A stretch of 64,000 bases of DNA from Pontibacter sp. G13 (GTDB taxonomy: Bacteria; Bacteroidota; Bacteroidia; J057): NCBI RefSeq assembly GCF_031851795.1, contig NZ_CP134696.1, positions 2,341,001-2,405,000 on the forward strand, written 5' to 3'. Position numbers and translations under genes: made by a program. Position 1 is the stretch's first letter. Every line of letters starts with the position of its first letter. This document shows positions 24,598 to 33,445 of the stretch, one piece after another. The notes below the pieces were generated by a model. It was not told the origin of the DNA. It made no database searches and was given only the letters and a program-made list of their open reading frames with translations.

Positions 24598-27303
24598 ATG
24601 AACCACTTCTGGGGCGCATTGCTACGTCCACAATCCGCATGGCCTGCCGTCCGGGCCCTGCTTCTGCTGCCTTGGATTTCCTTGCAAGTCATGGCCCAAA
24701 ACTTGGTTCCCAACCATAGCTTTGAATCAGCCACAGCCTACCCCAATGCACAAGGACAATACTATCTTGCCGCCCCCTGGACAAACGCTGGAGTAACTCC
24801 CGCCACTCCAGATTATTTCCATCAAAATGCATGGAACGCCTATGGATTGCCGACCAATGCATTTGGCTTCACTGATCCTCAATCTGGGAATGCTGTCATG
24901 GGATTGGTGGGATATCACGGGGTCAATCCATATCTCCGCGAGTATATCCAGTGCCAGCTGACAAGTCCCATGACGGTCGGGCAAACCTATCAGGTATCAT
25001 TTTGGGTAACGCATGGGGATTCGAGCCAGATTTATGGAACCCAAAGCTCGGGACTCGGGGTTTTGCTATCCACCAGTCCTGTAACCGCTACCGGAGGAAC
25101 TTCCCCCAATGGCACCCCCAACATGATCATCACAGGCAATCCACAATTTGAAATCAACAGTATCATTTGGCATACAAGCTGGACCCAATACTCCTTCCTC
25201 ATTACCCCTAGTTCAGCATTTGACTACCTCACCATCGGGAATTTCAGAGCACCCGGCAATATCCAGACCCAGATGGTCGATCCCACTGTCATCAACGCCA
25301 CCTACTATTATCTCGACAATATCCAGATCATCCCAGCCCCTCCGCAGGTCTATGGAGATACCATCCTTTGCTTAGGAGATTCTGCCAGACTGTGGGCGAT
25401 CGGAGAGCCTCAAAATGCATGGGCGGATAGCCTCGATCCCGGTACCATTATTTCCACAAACGATGAGGTTTGGGTACAACCTGACTCATCCACTCGGTAT
25501 TTTTGGTACGGCCCAAATGATACCCTGTCGGTCTGGGTACAGGTACAGGACCCTAGTCTCTACCAGAGCTTTACCTTGGGGACCGACACCGCCCTCTGCG
25601 AGGGAGATACCCTAACCCTTTCGGTGGATCTCCCGACTTCCTTTACTGTTTGGCAAAGCCAATATCCCGACTCGATATTCTGGGTGGCTGATACAGGCGT
25701 CTACTGGGTGGATTATGCATCGGAATGCGGGTTGTACTCGGATACCCTCCATGTGCATTTCACTTCTGAACCTATCATGGATTTGGGGCCAGATACCCTA
25801 ATCTGCACTGGAGCTCCTTGGGTCCTGGATGTCTCCTATCCCCATGCTACCTACGAATGGCAAGATGGTTCTCATACGCCCCAAATGATCGTATCAAACT
25901 CAGGTACCTACCATGCCACCCTCACCGATCATTGCGGCCAAACCGCCAGCGATACGATTGCAATCGAATATCAATATCCTCCTCAATTCGAGCTTGGCAA
26001 TGACACCTCCATCTGCCCGGGGACCGTATTGACGTTGGAAGTTCCAGCAGATCAGGGCACGATCCTTTGGCAGGACAGTTCCGATGCGGCAACATTCGCA
26101 GTTGAAAATCCGGGGCAATATTGGGTGCGGATTCAAAATGCCTGCGGAGATTGGCAATCTGATTCGATCAATATCCTGCTAGATCCGATCGGGCCCATTT
26201 TTGAACTACCCGATGACACCCTCCTTTGCGAAGGCCAAACCCTGATGCTGTCGGCTTCCTTCCCCCAATCAACCTATCTATGGCAGGACGGCTCCACCCA
26301 GAACTTTCAGCTCATCTCTCAAGCGGGAATCTACCATCTGACCATTACCGATCGTTGCGGCCAAGAAGGGGTCGATTCTTTGGAGGCAACTTATCTCCCA
26401 AATCCTCATCTGGATTTGGGCAATGACACGGTACTTTGCGTAGGAGATCTCCTGTGGCTGGATGCCTCCTTCGCAGGCGCATCGTATGTGTGGCAAGATC
26501 AATCCACCCAGGCTCAATTCCCGGTAGACACGCCCGGGATCTACGGGGTCTCACTGAATCATTATTGCGGAAGTCTCATGGATACGATCGAGGTTTTTGC
26601 ACCGCCTGTAGCTGCTGAACTTTTAGGACCTGACACGACGATCTGTCCCAATCCGCCACTGGTGCTGGACGTGGGGATGCCATTCGCCCAATACCTCTGG
26701 CAGGATGGTTCGACCTTGCCCGCCCAGACAGTTTTGCAACCGGGGCTTTATACGATTTCTATCCAACACACTTGCGGGACTTATTTGGACACCCAATTCA
26801 TCCAATTTCATCCCTACCCGATCGCCCATCTTGGCACTGATACTTCCCTCTGTCCCGGCGATACGTTGTGGCTCCAGTCGCCTGATTCTGGCGTGACCTA
26901 CGTGTGGCAGGATGGATCTACCGATTCCGTGTTGATGGTGACCCTCCCGGGCGATTACCAAGTGGAAGTATGGAATCAATGCGGAATGCGTGCAGATGGG
27001 ATCAGCATTTGGGAAGCAGATTGCCAATGCCAGATGTTTATACCCAATATATTCACCCCCAATGGCGACCAACTCAATGAGGCATTTCTAGCCAAATCCA
27101 GCTGCCTGCCCCAATCTTTCCAGCTCTCCATTTTCAATCAATGGGGACAACAGGTCTTCTTCTCCAATCAGATGCAGGGGTCTTGGGATGGTAGATTTAG
27201 GGGCATCCCCGTCCCCGAGGGCGTCTATATCTATCGGATCTCCTATCAATTCGAGGACCAACCCAAACACATGCGTTCGGGAAGCATTACGCTCATTCGG
27301 TAG
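24598..27303 (+). CDS. T9SS-secreted Ig-repeat protein with type B sorting domain (paralogue 1)
   Basis: 901 residues. Signal peptide (about 1-34, ending VMAQN). An N-terminal jelly-roll-like domain (about 35-245) is followed by about seven Ig/PKD-like repeats of some 85 residues, each opening LGxDTxxCxGxxLxLD and carrying YxWQDGST. A C-terminal domain from about 820 (NIFTPNGDQLNEAF .. IFNQWGQQVF .. WDGRFRGIPVPEGVYIY) is the gliding-motility-associated CHU_C/type B sorting signal recognised by the type IX system. Probably a cell-surface adhesin or matrix protein. Its last 60 codons and 3' flank are almost identical to those of the next gene. Confidence 0.9.
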   Translation: MNHFWGALLRPQSAWPAVRALLLLPWISLQVMAQNLVPNHSFESATAYPNAQGQYYLAAPWTNAGVTPATPDYFHQNAWNAYGLPTNAFGFTDPQSGNAVMGLVGYHGVNPYLREYIQCQLTSPMTVGQTYQVSFWVTHGDSSQIYGTQSSGLGVLLSTSPVTATGGTSPNGTPNMIITGNPQFEINSIIWHTSWTQYSFLITPSSAFDYLTIGNFRAPGNIQTQMVDPTVINATYYYLDNIQIIPAPPQVYGDTILCLGDSARLWAIGEPQNAWADSLDPGTIISTNDEVWVQPDSSTRYFWYGPNDTLSVWVQVQDPSLYQSFTLGTDTALCEGDTLTLSVDLPTSFTVWQSQYPDSIFWVADTGVYWVDYASECGLYSDTLHVHFTSEPIMDLGPDTLICTGAPWVLDVSYPHATYEWQDGSHTPQMIVSNSGTYHATLTDHCGQTASDTIAIEYQYPPQFELGNDTSICPGTVLTLEVPADQGTILWQDSSDAATFAVENPGQYWVRIQNACGDWQSDSINILLDPIGPIFELPDDTLLCEGQTLMLSASFPQSTYLWQDGSTQNFQLISQAGIYHLTITDRCGQEGVDSLEATYLPNPHLDLGNDTVLCVGDLLWLDASFAGASYVWQDQSTQAQFPVDTPGIYGVSLNHYCGSLMDTIEVFAPPVAAELLGPDTTICPNPPLVLDVGMPFAQYLWQDGSTLPAQTVLQPGLYTISIQHTCGTYLDTQFIQFHPYPIAHLGTDTSLCPGDTLWLQSPDSGVTYVWQDGSTDSVLMVTLPGDYQVEVWNQCGMRADGISIWEADCQCQMFIPNIFTPNGDQLNEAFLAKSSCLPQSFQLSIFNQWGQQVFFSNQMQGSWDGRFRGIPVPEGVYIYRISYQFEDQPKHMRSGSITLIR

Positions 27304-27318
27304 GAGATAGAAACAGCT
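27202..27318. repeat. 117-bp near-identical segment, copy 1
   Basis: Matches 29815-29931 with only three differences, all synonymous, across the end of the sorting domain, the stop codon and 15 bases beyond. The upstream parts of the two genes are far more diverged, which points to gene conversion or strong constraint. Confidence 0.9.
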
Positions 27319-27329
27319 CTCCCTGCCTG

Positions 27330-27367
27330 TTTCTGTAGGGGGGTCCCTTGTGGCCCCCCTACAGAAA
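27330..27367 (+). terminator. Terminator after Ig-repeat paralogue 1
   Basis: TTTCTGTAGGGGGG (27330-27343) pairs exactly with CCCCCCTACAGAAA (27354-27367). A decayed relative of this hairpin follows the second paralogue at about 29991-30028, so the 3' flank was duplicated with the gene. Confidence 0.75.
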
Positions 27368-27492
27368 ATGAAGCCTCTCTCGGGTCTTGCGAATCATCAT
27401 GCCTTTTGGGCTTTCACTCTCGACACTTTTCATCGCATTATATGCCAGATTTCTTTTCACGATTCTATGGAAAACCAGGCCCATTTTTCTGG

Positions 27493-29916
27493 ATGAAGCT
27501 ACGCATTGCTTGGGTAACGATTTTGTGGGTATCCATCGGTCCTGCTTGGGGCCAATCATGGATTTCCAATCCTGATTTTGAGACTTACACGACACTTCCA
27601 ACAGGACTTTCTCAACTGACCAATGCCACGGGGTGGTTTTCCCCCATCGGAACTTCTCCTGATTATTTCCATACTTTATCTACCAATCCACTCACCGGAA
27701 TGTCCAACAGTTTCGCCAATTTGGCCCCACAATCGGGGCAAGGAATTGCGGGATTCATTTCCTTCATGTATCACAATGAATATCGAGAATTCATTACGAC
27801 GATCTTTACCAATCCTCTGACGACCGGAGATAAATACGAGCTCTCCTTCTGGATGACCAACGGCAATCCTACGCATGGAGCAAGCTGTAGTATTGATGGA
27901 GTTGGAGCCCTGCTATCGGTCGGGCATCCTCCCGGCAATATGACCCCAATGGTCGGCACGGTACCCATGCCCACCAGCAAGCTCGTCTCCCTTCCCAATC
28001 AGTTTTACAATCCCCAGTGGGAGCAAATCAAGTTGAGATTTCGGGCTGATCAACCCTATACGCATTTGACGGTAGGGAGCTTTTACGGACATGCACTCAT
28101 TGATACTGCTTCTGTCAATCCCGGCATTTGCATCACGACCTACCTATTTGTCGACAATTTCAACTTGGATGTCATTCCCCCGATTACAGGAACCTCCCCA
28201 ATTTGTCCAGAGCAATTGGACACCCTCGTAGCACTCAATTGGTCCGGAAACCTTCGCTGGAGTCTTGACGATTCCTTTCAGACAATCCTATCACAAGACG
28301 ACACCTTGATCGTGGCCCCTTCTCAAACGACTACCTATTGGGTGGCAGATGGTCCAGACACCAATAGTTTTACCGTCGTGGTAGATTCTATTTCGGTAGA
28401 TCTAGGCCCTGATATCCTGTTGTGTCCCAATACCACGGTGGATCTTGCGGTTACCTCAGCTTACTCCTCACTCGTATGGGATGATCAATCTGTTTTACCG
28501 ATCCGGTCCGTGGGCACCCCAGGAGTTTATTGGGTGGATGTCGCGAGCCCGATGTGCACGGCGAGGGACTCCATCGAAGTTTGGACTCCTCCCTTCCCCA
28601 CTGTGGAGTTAGGGCCCGATTCGACGATATGCCCCGGAGATTCGGGCATTTTGATTCCTCTTGCCACCTCAGGCCATCTGTTATGGCAGGATCAATCCAC
28701 CGACTCCCAGTTTTCATTCACAGGAGTTGGGCACTATTGGGTCACCTTGACGGATACTTGTGGAAATCAAGCTTCAGATTCGCTCCTATTTTCCGAAATC
28801 CCTCCCCTAGCCCTAGACCTTGGAGGCGATACCTTGATTTGTCCCGGAACCTCTTGGTTCATTTCTGCCGCTTCTCAGGCCATCGACTATCTTTGGCAAG
28901 ATGGATCTGATGACCAAACCTATCTCATTGATACAGGGGGCCAATATTGGGTCACCCAGTCCGACCAATGCGGGCGAAATATCACCGACTCGATTTGGGT
29001 AGCGGAAGTCGCCATCCCCGACCTGGATTTGGGGCCGGACACTGTGTGGTGCTCAGGGGATACCTTTAGGATTCAGTTTCCGCAAGACTTTCTATCTATC
29101 CGCTGGGAAGATGGCTCCGACGCATTCGACCGGCAACTCACTAAACCGGGTTTATACAGCTTCGAGGCCCAGCATATTTGCCGGGCATTTTCGGATACCT
29201 TGCAGCTTTCCCCGTCTCCTTGGGATGAACCTTGGGTCTCAGTCGATTCAATTTTATGTCCAGAAACACCGTGGACCGTTGACTTGGCGGAGCCTTATTC
29301 AACCTATCTATGGCAGGATGGAACTTCCGATGCAACCTATCAAATCGCCAGAGCCGGAACCTACCTAGTGGAAATCAGCCATCCTTGTGGCAATGCCATC
29401 CATGAATTCCACATGGATATCGACTCCCCTCCAATAGCCGATTTGGGCGATGACCTAGAGATCTGCCCGGGTGATACCCTCTGGCTTTCCAGTCCTCATC
29501 CTGGTGCCACCTACCTGTGGCAAGATGGGGCTACCCATGATCGAATCCCTGTTGTCGAGGCGGGAAGTTATTCATTGCTGGTACAAGATGCCTGCGAAAG
29601 CTCCCTAGATGCTATCGAAGTTTGGGAAGGTGCTTGCGAATGCAATCTGTACATCCCCTCTGCATTTTCGCCCAATTCCGATGCAGTCAACCAGACCTTC
29701 TCCACAAAATCCCAATGCCCGTTTCTATCCTTCCGATTGAACATTTTCAACGCTTGGGGTGGGGTAATTTTTGAGAGCACAGATCCAGACCAATCATGGG
29801 ATGGGGCCTTCCAAGGCATCCCCGTCCCCGAGGGCGTCTATATCTATCGGATCTCCTATCAATTTGAGGACCAACCCAAACACATGCGTTCAGGAAGCAT
29901 TACACTCATTCGGTAG
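27493..29916 (+). CDS. T9SS-secreted Ig-repeat protein with type B sorting domain (paralogue 2)
   Basis: About 807 residues from ATG 27493 (MKLRIAWVTILWVSIGPAWGQS, a good signal peptide); earlier in-frame Met codons at 27406 and 27442 are less likely. It shares the design of paralogue 1: an N-terminal jelly-roll-like domain with NPDFETYTTLPTG, about six LGxDxxxCxG/WQDGS repeats, and a type B C-terminal sorting domain ending KHMRSGSITLIR. The direct arrangement and shared 3' flank show tandem duplication. Same inferred role at the cell surface. Confidence 0.88.
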   Translation: MKLRIAWVTILWVSIGPAWGQSWISNPDFETYTTLPTGLSQLTNATGWFSPIGTSPDYFHTLSTNPLTGMSNSFANLAPQSGQGIAGFISFMYHNEYREFITTIFTNPLTTGDKYELSFWMTNGNPTHGASCSIDGVGALLSVGHPPGNMTPMVGTVPMPTSKLVSLPNQFYNPQWEQIKLRFRADQPYTHLTVGSFYGHALIDTASVNPGICITTYLFVDNFNLDVIPPITGTSPICPEQLDTLVALNWSGNLRWSLDDSFQTILSQDDTLIVAPSQTTTYWVADGPDTNSFTVVVDSISVDLGPDILLCPNTTVDLAVTSAYSSLVWDDQSVLPIRSVGTPGVYWVDVASPMCTARDSIEVWTPPFPTVELGPDSTICPGDSGILIPLATSGHLLWQDQSTDSQFSFTGVGHYWVTLTDTCGNQASDSLLFSEIPPLALDLGGDTLICPGTSWFISAASQAIDYLWQDGSDDQTYLIDTGGQYWVTQSDQCGRNITDSIWVAEVAIPDLDLGPDTVWCSGDTFRIQFPQDFLSIRWEDGSDAFDRQLTKPGLYSFEAQHICRAFSDTLQLSPSPWDEPWVSVDSILCPETPWTVDLAEPYSTYLWQDGTSDATYQIARAGTYLVEISHPCGNAIHEFHMDIDSPPIADLGDDLEICPGDTLWLSSPHPGATYLWQDGATHDRIPVVEAGSYSLLVQDACESSLDAIEVWEGACECNLYIPSAFSPNSDAVNQTFSTKSQCPFLSFRLNIFNAWGGVIFESTDPDQSWDGAFQGIPVPEGVYIYRISYQFEDQPKHMRSGSITLIR

Positions 29917-29931
29917 GAGATAGAAACAGCT
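29815..29931. repeat. 117-bp near-identical segment, copy 2
   Basis: Partner of 27202-27318 (three mismatches in 117 bp). It encodes the identical C-terminal strands of the sorting domain. Confidence 0.9.
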
Positions 29932-30038
29932 TGAAGGCCAGAAAAGCCATCCGGAGATTCCTCCAATTCCCGAAGCATCTCCTTGCCTTTTTCTGTAGGG
30001 AGGTCTCTTGTGGACCCCCGAAAGAAAAAGAAGCATCA

Positions 30039-30229
30039 TTTGGGCGTGCCCCAGCGAGGGAGCGGCCATTCCTCTCCGGGCATTTCATTCGCTGGGTCTG
30101 GCCCTTCCGTGCTCGCTGGCGCTCGGTCGGGGATCAGGAGGCGAGATATCGCCGCCTCCTGATCCCCGACTCCTCCTGACGGAGGCCACTTCAGGCCCAT
30201 CACGCCGCGGCAAGCCATCCGCACATCGA
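30039..30229 (+). repeat. Dispersed structured repeat R2
   Basis: Outer stem GGCGTG (30043-30048) with CACGCC (30201-30206). Second stem CCCAGCGA (30050-30057) with TCGCTGGG (30089-30096). Third stem is a perfect 18-bp inverted repeat, 30126-30143 with 30153-30170. It ends GCAAGCCATCCGCACATCG, shared in part with R1 and R6. It fills the gap between two convergent genes and ends about 10 bp from the stop of the next one. Confidence 0.8.
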
Positions 30230-30237
30230 CATCGGAT

Positions 30238-30888
30238 TCAATGTGCCTGCGTGGAACTTTTGGGAGACATTCGGAGCCAGCATTCCACCAAGATCAATGG
30301 CAACAGCCAACTCCCCCAAGCAGCGATCGGATAGCTTTCAGAGGTCGGTAAATCGGTACATTTCCACAGCAAAAAACTGAAAACCCGAAGCCACACCGCA
30401 GAAGTAGTCAGTGTATAGCTCCGGATCATCCAAAGACGGTGTCCCTCAAGATGGCCTTGGCGAATGGTCTGAAACCCTTTCCAAGTACTCAGCCACCATC
30501 CCAAAGACAGCAGGACGAAACACGCATTCACCCAAATGCCGCCTGTCGCATACAATGCCATGACCATTGCGCTTGGCGCTGAGACCAACAGAATGAGCGA
30601 GACGTAGGTTTTGCCCAAGGCTCGATGGAGAGAAATTCGTCGTTGCAGGCTATGGGAGAATTGGAACAGCCCAAGCATCAGGATGATCGGACTCACCGAG
30701 ATATGCAGGAAGAAAGCCACGAAATAGGGCGTTGACCAAAAGAAGGAGCCTTTGTCATGCAAGAACCCTTCAAACACTGGCGGCACATACCCGATGCTTC
30801 GACGAGCGATCATCACGCCTGTCAGGACGATCATCAACACGCCCAGTCCACCTAGTCCCCTTTTCCCAATTCGACGCAATCCCTTCAT
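30238..30888 (-). CDS. DUF2306-like integral membrane protein
   Basis: 216 residues with about six hydrophobic segments. The central sequence HRALGKTYVSLILL and later HRLWMIRSYTLTTSAVWLRVF match the conserved His/Arg-containing helices of DUF2306 proteins. These are multi-pass inner-membrane proteins without assigned activity, and the conserved His residues have prompted suggestions of haem or redox roles. It is 14 bp downstream of the YARHG lipoprotein gene on the same strand, so the two are probably co-transcribed. Family assignment likely, function unknown. Confidence 0.75.
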   Translation of the reverse strand: MKGLRRIGKRGLGGLGVLMIVLTGVMIARRSIGYVPPVFEGFLHDKGSFFWSTPYFVAFFLHISVSPIILMLGLFQFSHSLQRRISLHRALGKTYVSLILLVSAPSAMVMALYATGGIWVNACFVLLSLGWWLSTWKGFQTIRQGHLEGHRLWMIRSYTLTTSAVWLRVFSFLLWKCTDLPTSESYPIAAWGSWLLPLILVECWLRMSPKSSTQAH

Positions 30889-30902
30889 TCTACTTCCATT
30901 CT

Positions 30903-32474
30903 TTATCCTGCGTCACTCCATACCGACCATTCCCCATTGACAAAATCGGCTTCCTTGCCCTGCATCTGGGCTTTGTACTTGAGGATGAATTGGACATTGC
31001 GCTTTTCAAGGTCAGAGAGCCGATCATTCACATCGTCGTATCTCGGCTGATACCACGAGAATTGAGAGAAGTATTGCTGCCACCGCGCTGACTTGAAACG
31101 ATACCCATAACTCGCAAAAATCTCATTGCGCATGATGTCCAGATCTTCAATATCCAGATGCTGACTCAGGTAGGACTCTCTGTACCCGGGGAGATCCTGT
31201 GATTCGCGAAATTCCTCCCCCCAAAAACATCCGCGAAAATATTGCTCATTCAGCTCCACATGCGCTGTGTAGGAAAACAATCGATTGGACTTCATGGCTT
31301 GCCAAGTCCCATCCTTCTGGAGCTTCCAAAATGAATAGCTTGGAGCCATCCAATATTTCGGATTTGCCTCCGCGAAATCCGCAATACGAAAAACAACCAA
31401 CGTATCCTGAATGAATCGAGTCTCAGCACGCTCCTGACAATTTTGGTCCGTCCAGTTATCGAGCATCAATGGATCTTGACTTTTCCCTGTCCCATCAAAT
31501 GATACCACCACCGTTTTTTCGGAATCATATCCTCGCCCATTGATTCCATACTGATCAAAATCAGCCAGTAATACCTTCAAGGAATTCCAAGCTTGTTCAA
31601 CCTTGGATATGTGCACTGCCCCATCCTCGACTTGATAGGTCGAAGACGAGCCTTCTAGCGTGAATTCAGTCTTTTCCCCCGAAACAGTAGCAGGTATGAC
31701 CTCCCAATCTGCTAGGTAAAATGGGGCAATGTGAAAATAAAACGACCCATCACCGAGATCAGCGGACAGATGAAATCTGGAACGCAACACCAACCGATCC
31801 CCAAACGGTCGGGTGGAGAATTCCCAAGTAAGATGCTGGTGGAAGTTGGATGTCAGCGGGTCTTGAAACCAGACAGCCGGGAGGTTATTGGGATTATGTG
31901 TGCGCAGCTGGCCGGTTCCATCGAGGATGCCCGTCTTGCCATTCGCCTGTGCTTGGAGGGGCCTTTGCGGTCCCAAAGCGGGAAAGATTCGATCCAACGT
32001 CGGAGGCACTTGCCAAGCGCCATCTTCATTCCAGAGGCCGACCTTTCCATGTTTGGCAACCTCGACCACCCCTTGCTCCAGACTTCCCAGTTCACCGATT
32101 CTGTCATATTCGACAGGAAGAATCTCTTCCCCCGCCAAGTTGACCAATCCCATTTTCACGTTGGCAGGCCATGCTTTCATGTTCTCCTTCAGCAATTTGG
32201 CTCCGCTGCCTTTGGCCACATGGAACCATACATCACCTCCGACCAATTGCGCCCAAGGCACGGCGTCATAGATGGAATCCAAGGAATTCCAGCGAGCGAG
32301 AATTTCTGCATCCCCAGGAGAAGTGACGGGATCAGAAAGCGGCTCAGCAGCGGAAAATGATGAGAAGGAAAAGTGAGCTGGCGGCTCAGTATGAAACGAT
32401 GTGGTGGTATGTGTTCCTCCACATGCGGCCAGCAGAAGCATCAACGCTCCGAGCGGTAAGACAAGTTGATTCAT
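30903..32474 (-). CDS. Lipoprotein with WG-like repeats and a C-terminal YARHG domain
   Basis: 523 residues from ATG 32474 (MNQLVLPLGALMLLLAACGG), a lipoprotein signal with lipobox LAAC. The region after residue 100 shows WG-repeat-like units (KMGLVNLAGEEILPVEYDRIG, KVGLWNEDGAWQVPPTLDRI). The middle is strand-rich. The last 75 residues (YLSQHLDIEDLDIMRNEIFASYGYRFKSARWQQYFSQFSWY) fit the YARHG domain, an extracellular module often found on lipoproteins and thought to act at the cell wall. Exact function unknown. Confidence 0.8.
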   Translation of the reverse strand: MNQLVLPLGALMLLLAACGGTHTTTSFHTEPPAHFSFSSFSAAEPLSDPVTSPGDAEILARWNSLDSIYDAVPWAQLVGGDVWFHVAKGSGAKLLKENMKAWPANVKMGLVNLAGEEILPVEYDRIGELGSLEQGVVEVAKHGKVGLWNEDGAWQVPPTLDRIFPALGPQRPLQAQANGKTGILDGTGQLRTHNPNNLPAVWFQDPLTSNFHQHLTWEFSTRPFGDRLVLRSRFHLSADLGDGSFYFHIAPFYLADWEVIPATVSGEKTEFTLEGSSSTYQVEDGAVHISKVEQAWNSLKVLLADFDQYGINGRGYDSEKTVVVSFDGTGKSQDPLMLDNWTDQNCQERAETRFIQDTLVVFRIADFAEANPKYWMAPSYSFWKLQKDGTWQAMKSNRLFSYTAHVELNEQYFRGCFWGEEFRESQDLPGYRESYLSQHLDIEDLDIMRNEIFASYGYRFKSARWQQYFSQFSWYQPRYDDVNDRLSDLEKRNVQFILKYKAQMQGKEADFVNGEWSVWSDAG

Positions 32475-32618
32475 GAGAAATGCTGATTGATTTCGATTCG
32501 AGTATAGTGAAATTTTTGAATACCCAAAACGCTTGTACACAATTTCCGGAATTTCAAATCGCTGAAATCCTTGGGGAACCAGATTGCAAAACTCATTTCG
32601 ACCACCGTAATTTGCAGC

Positions 32619-32960
32619 ATGTCAAACATAGGAAAATCTATAGGCGGATTGGCAGCAGGCGCCCTGATTTTGGTGCGCGTCCTTGCTACAGACGGCTGTT
32701 CGATCGCGATGAAAGGCTTAGGTCGCTTTGGGGATGAAGCGATAGATGCTACCCGATATCTGGATGATGTATCCCTGCTAGACGATGCTGCACGACTAGG
32801 GGATGCGGTGGATGCCGGCGAACTCCTCTACGAAGTGTATGATGAAGTTGGGGAAGATGAAGAATTGGACTTCGATGGCGAGGAATTGATAGGGATTGAG
32901 GCTGAACTGGAAATGGCCGAGCCCGAGATGGAAGAGGATTCCATGGAAACCCATCAGTAA
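32619..32960 (+). CDS. Small acidic hypothetical protein
   Basis: 113 residues from ATG 32619. A hydrophobic N-terminus (SIGGLAAGALILVRVLA) is followed by an extremely acidic tail with runs such as DEVGEDEELDFDGEEL. A good terminator follows the stop, which supports it as a real gene. An earlier Met (32571) is possible. It is divergent from the YARHG lipoprotein gene, with starts 145 bp apart. No family recognised. It could be membrane-tethered with a calcium- or cation-binding tail. Confidence 0.6.
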   Translation: MSNIGKSIGGLAAGALILVRVLATDGCSIAMKGLGRFGDEAIDATRYLDDVSLLDDAARLGDAVDAGELLYEVYDEVGEDEELDFDGEELIGIEAELEMAEPEMEEDSMETHQ

Positions 32961-32970
32961 AGATTGCCTC

Positions 32971-33001
32971 AGGAAGCCACAACGCGTGAGCTTCCTTTTT
33001 T
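32971..33001 (+). terminator. Intrinsic terminator
   Basis: AGGAAGC (32971-32977) pairs with GCTTCCT (32990-32996), followed by a run of T. It begins 10 bp past the stop of the acidic protein gene. Confidence 0.75.
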
Positions 33002-33045
33002 TGAATAGCTGTTTCATGATTGGGTCCTGGCACAGATGATCTATT

Positions 33046-33418
33046 CTTATTTAAGTTTTCCGCCATTTTCTTAAATAAGACCATTCCTTATTTAAACCCG
33101 TGAAACTTAGCCAATCCCTTATTTAAAAATTTGACCATTTCCTTAAATAAGACCATTCCTTATTTAACCCCTTGAAACTTAGCCAATCCCTTATTTAAAA
33201 ATTTGACCATTTCCTTAAATAAGAATTCCGCTTATTTAAATTTTTTACCATTTCCTTAAATAAGACCATTCCTTATTTAACCCCATGAAACTTAGCCAAT
33301 CCCTTATTTAAAAATTTGTCCATTCCCTTAAATAAGAATCCCGCTTATTTAAACTTATTGCCATTTTCTTAAATAGCACTTCTCTTTAATTACATTATTC
33401 CCGTATTTATTAAATAAG
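33046..33418. repeat. Phased array of 16 CTTATTTAA/TTAAATAAG sites upstream of fic
   Basis: Nine forward sites start at 33046, 33087, 33118, 33159, 33190, 33231, 33272, 33303 and 33344. Seven reverse sites start at 33070, 33142, 33214, 33255, 33327, 33368 (truncated) and 33410. Forward spacings are 41 or 31 bp, and reverse spacings are 72, 41 or 42 bp. A reverse site is always followed by a forward site 17 bp later. Between sites the text is also repeated (TGAAACTTAGCCAATCC three times). It ends 27 bp before the fic start codon. Confidence 0.9.
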
Positions 33419-33445
33419 ATTTCTATATCTCTCATCTTCAAAATC

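Noticed and set aside
33046-33418. CRISPR array
   Set aside because: The repeated units are 9 bp with alternating orientation and the intervening text is itself repeated, so there are no unique spacers and no cas genes.
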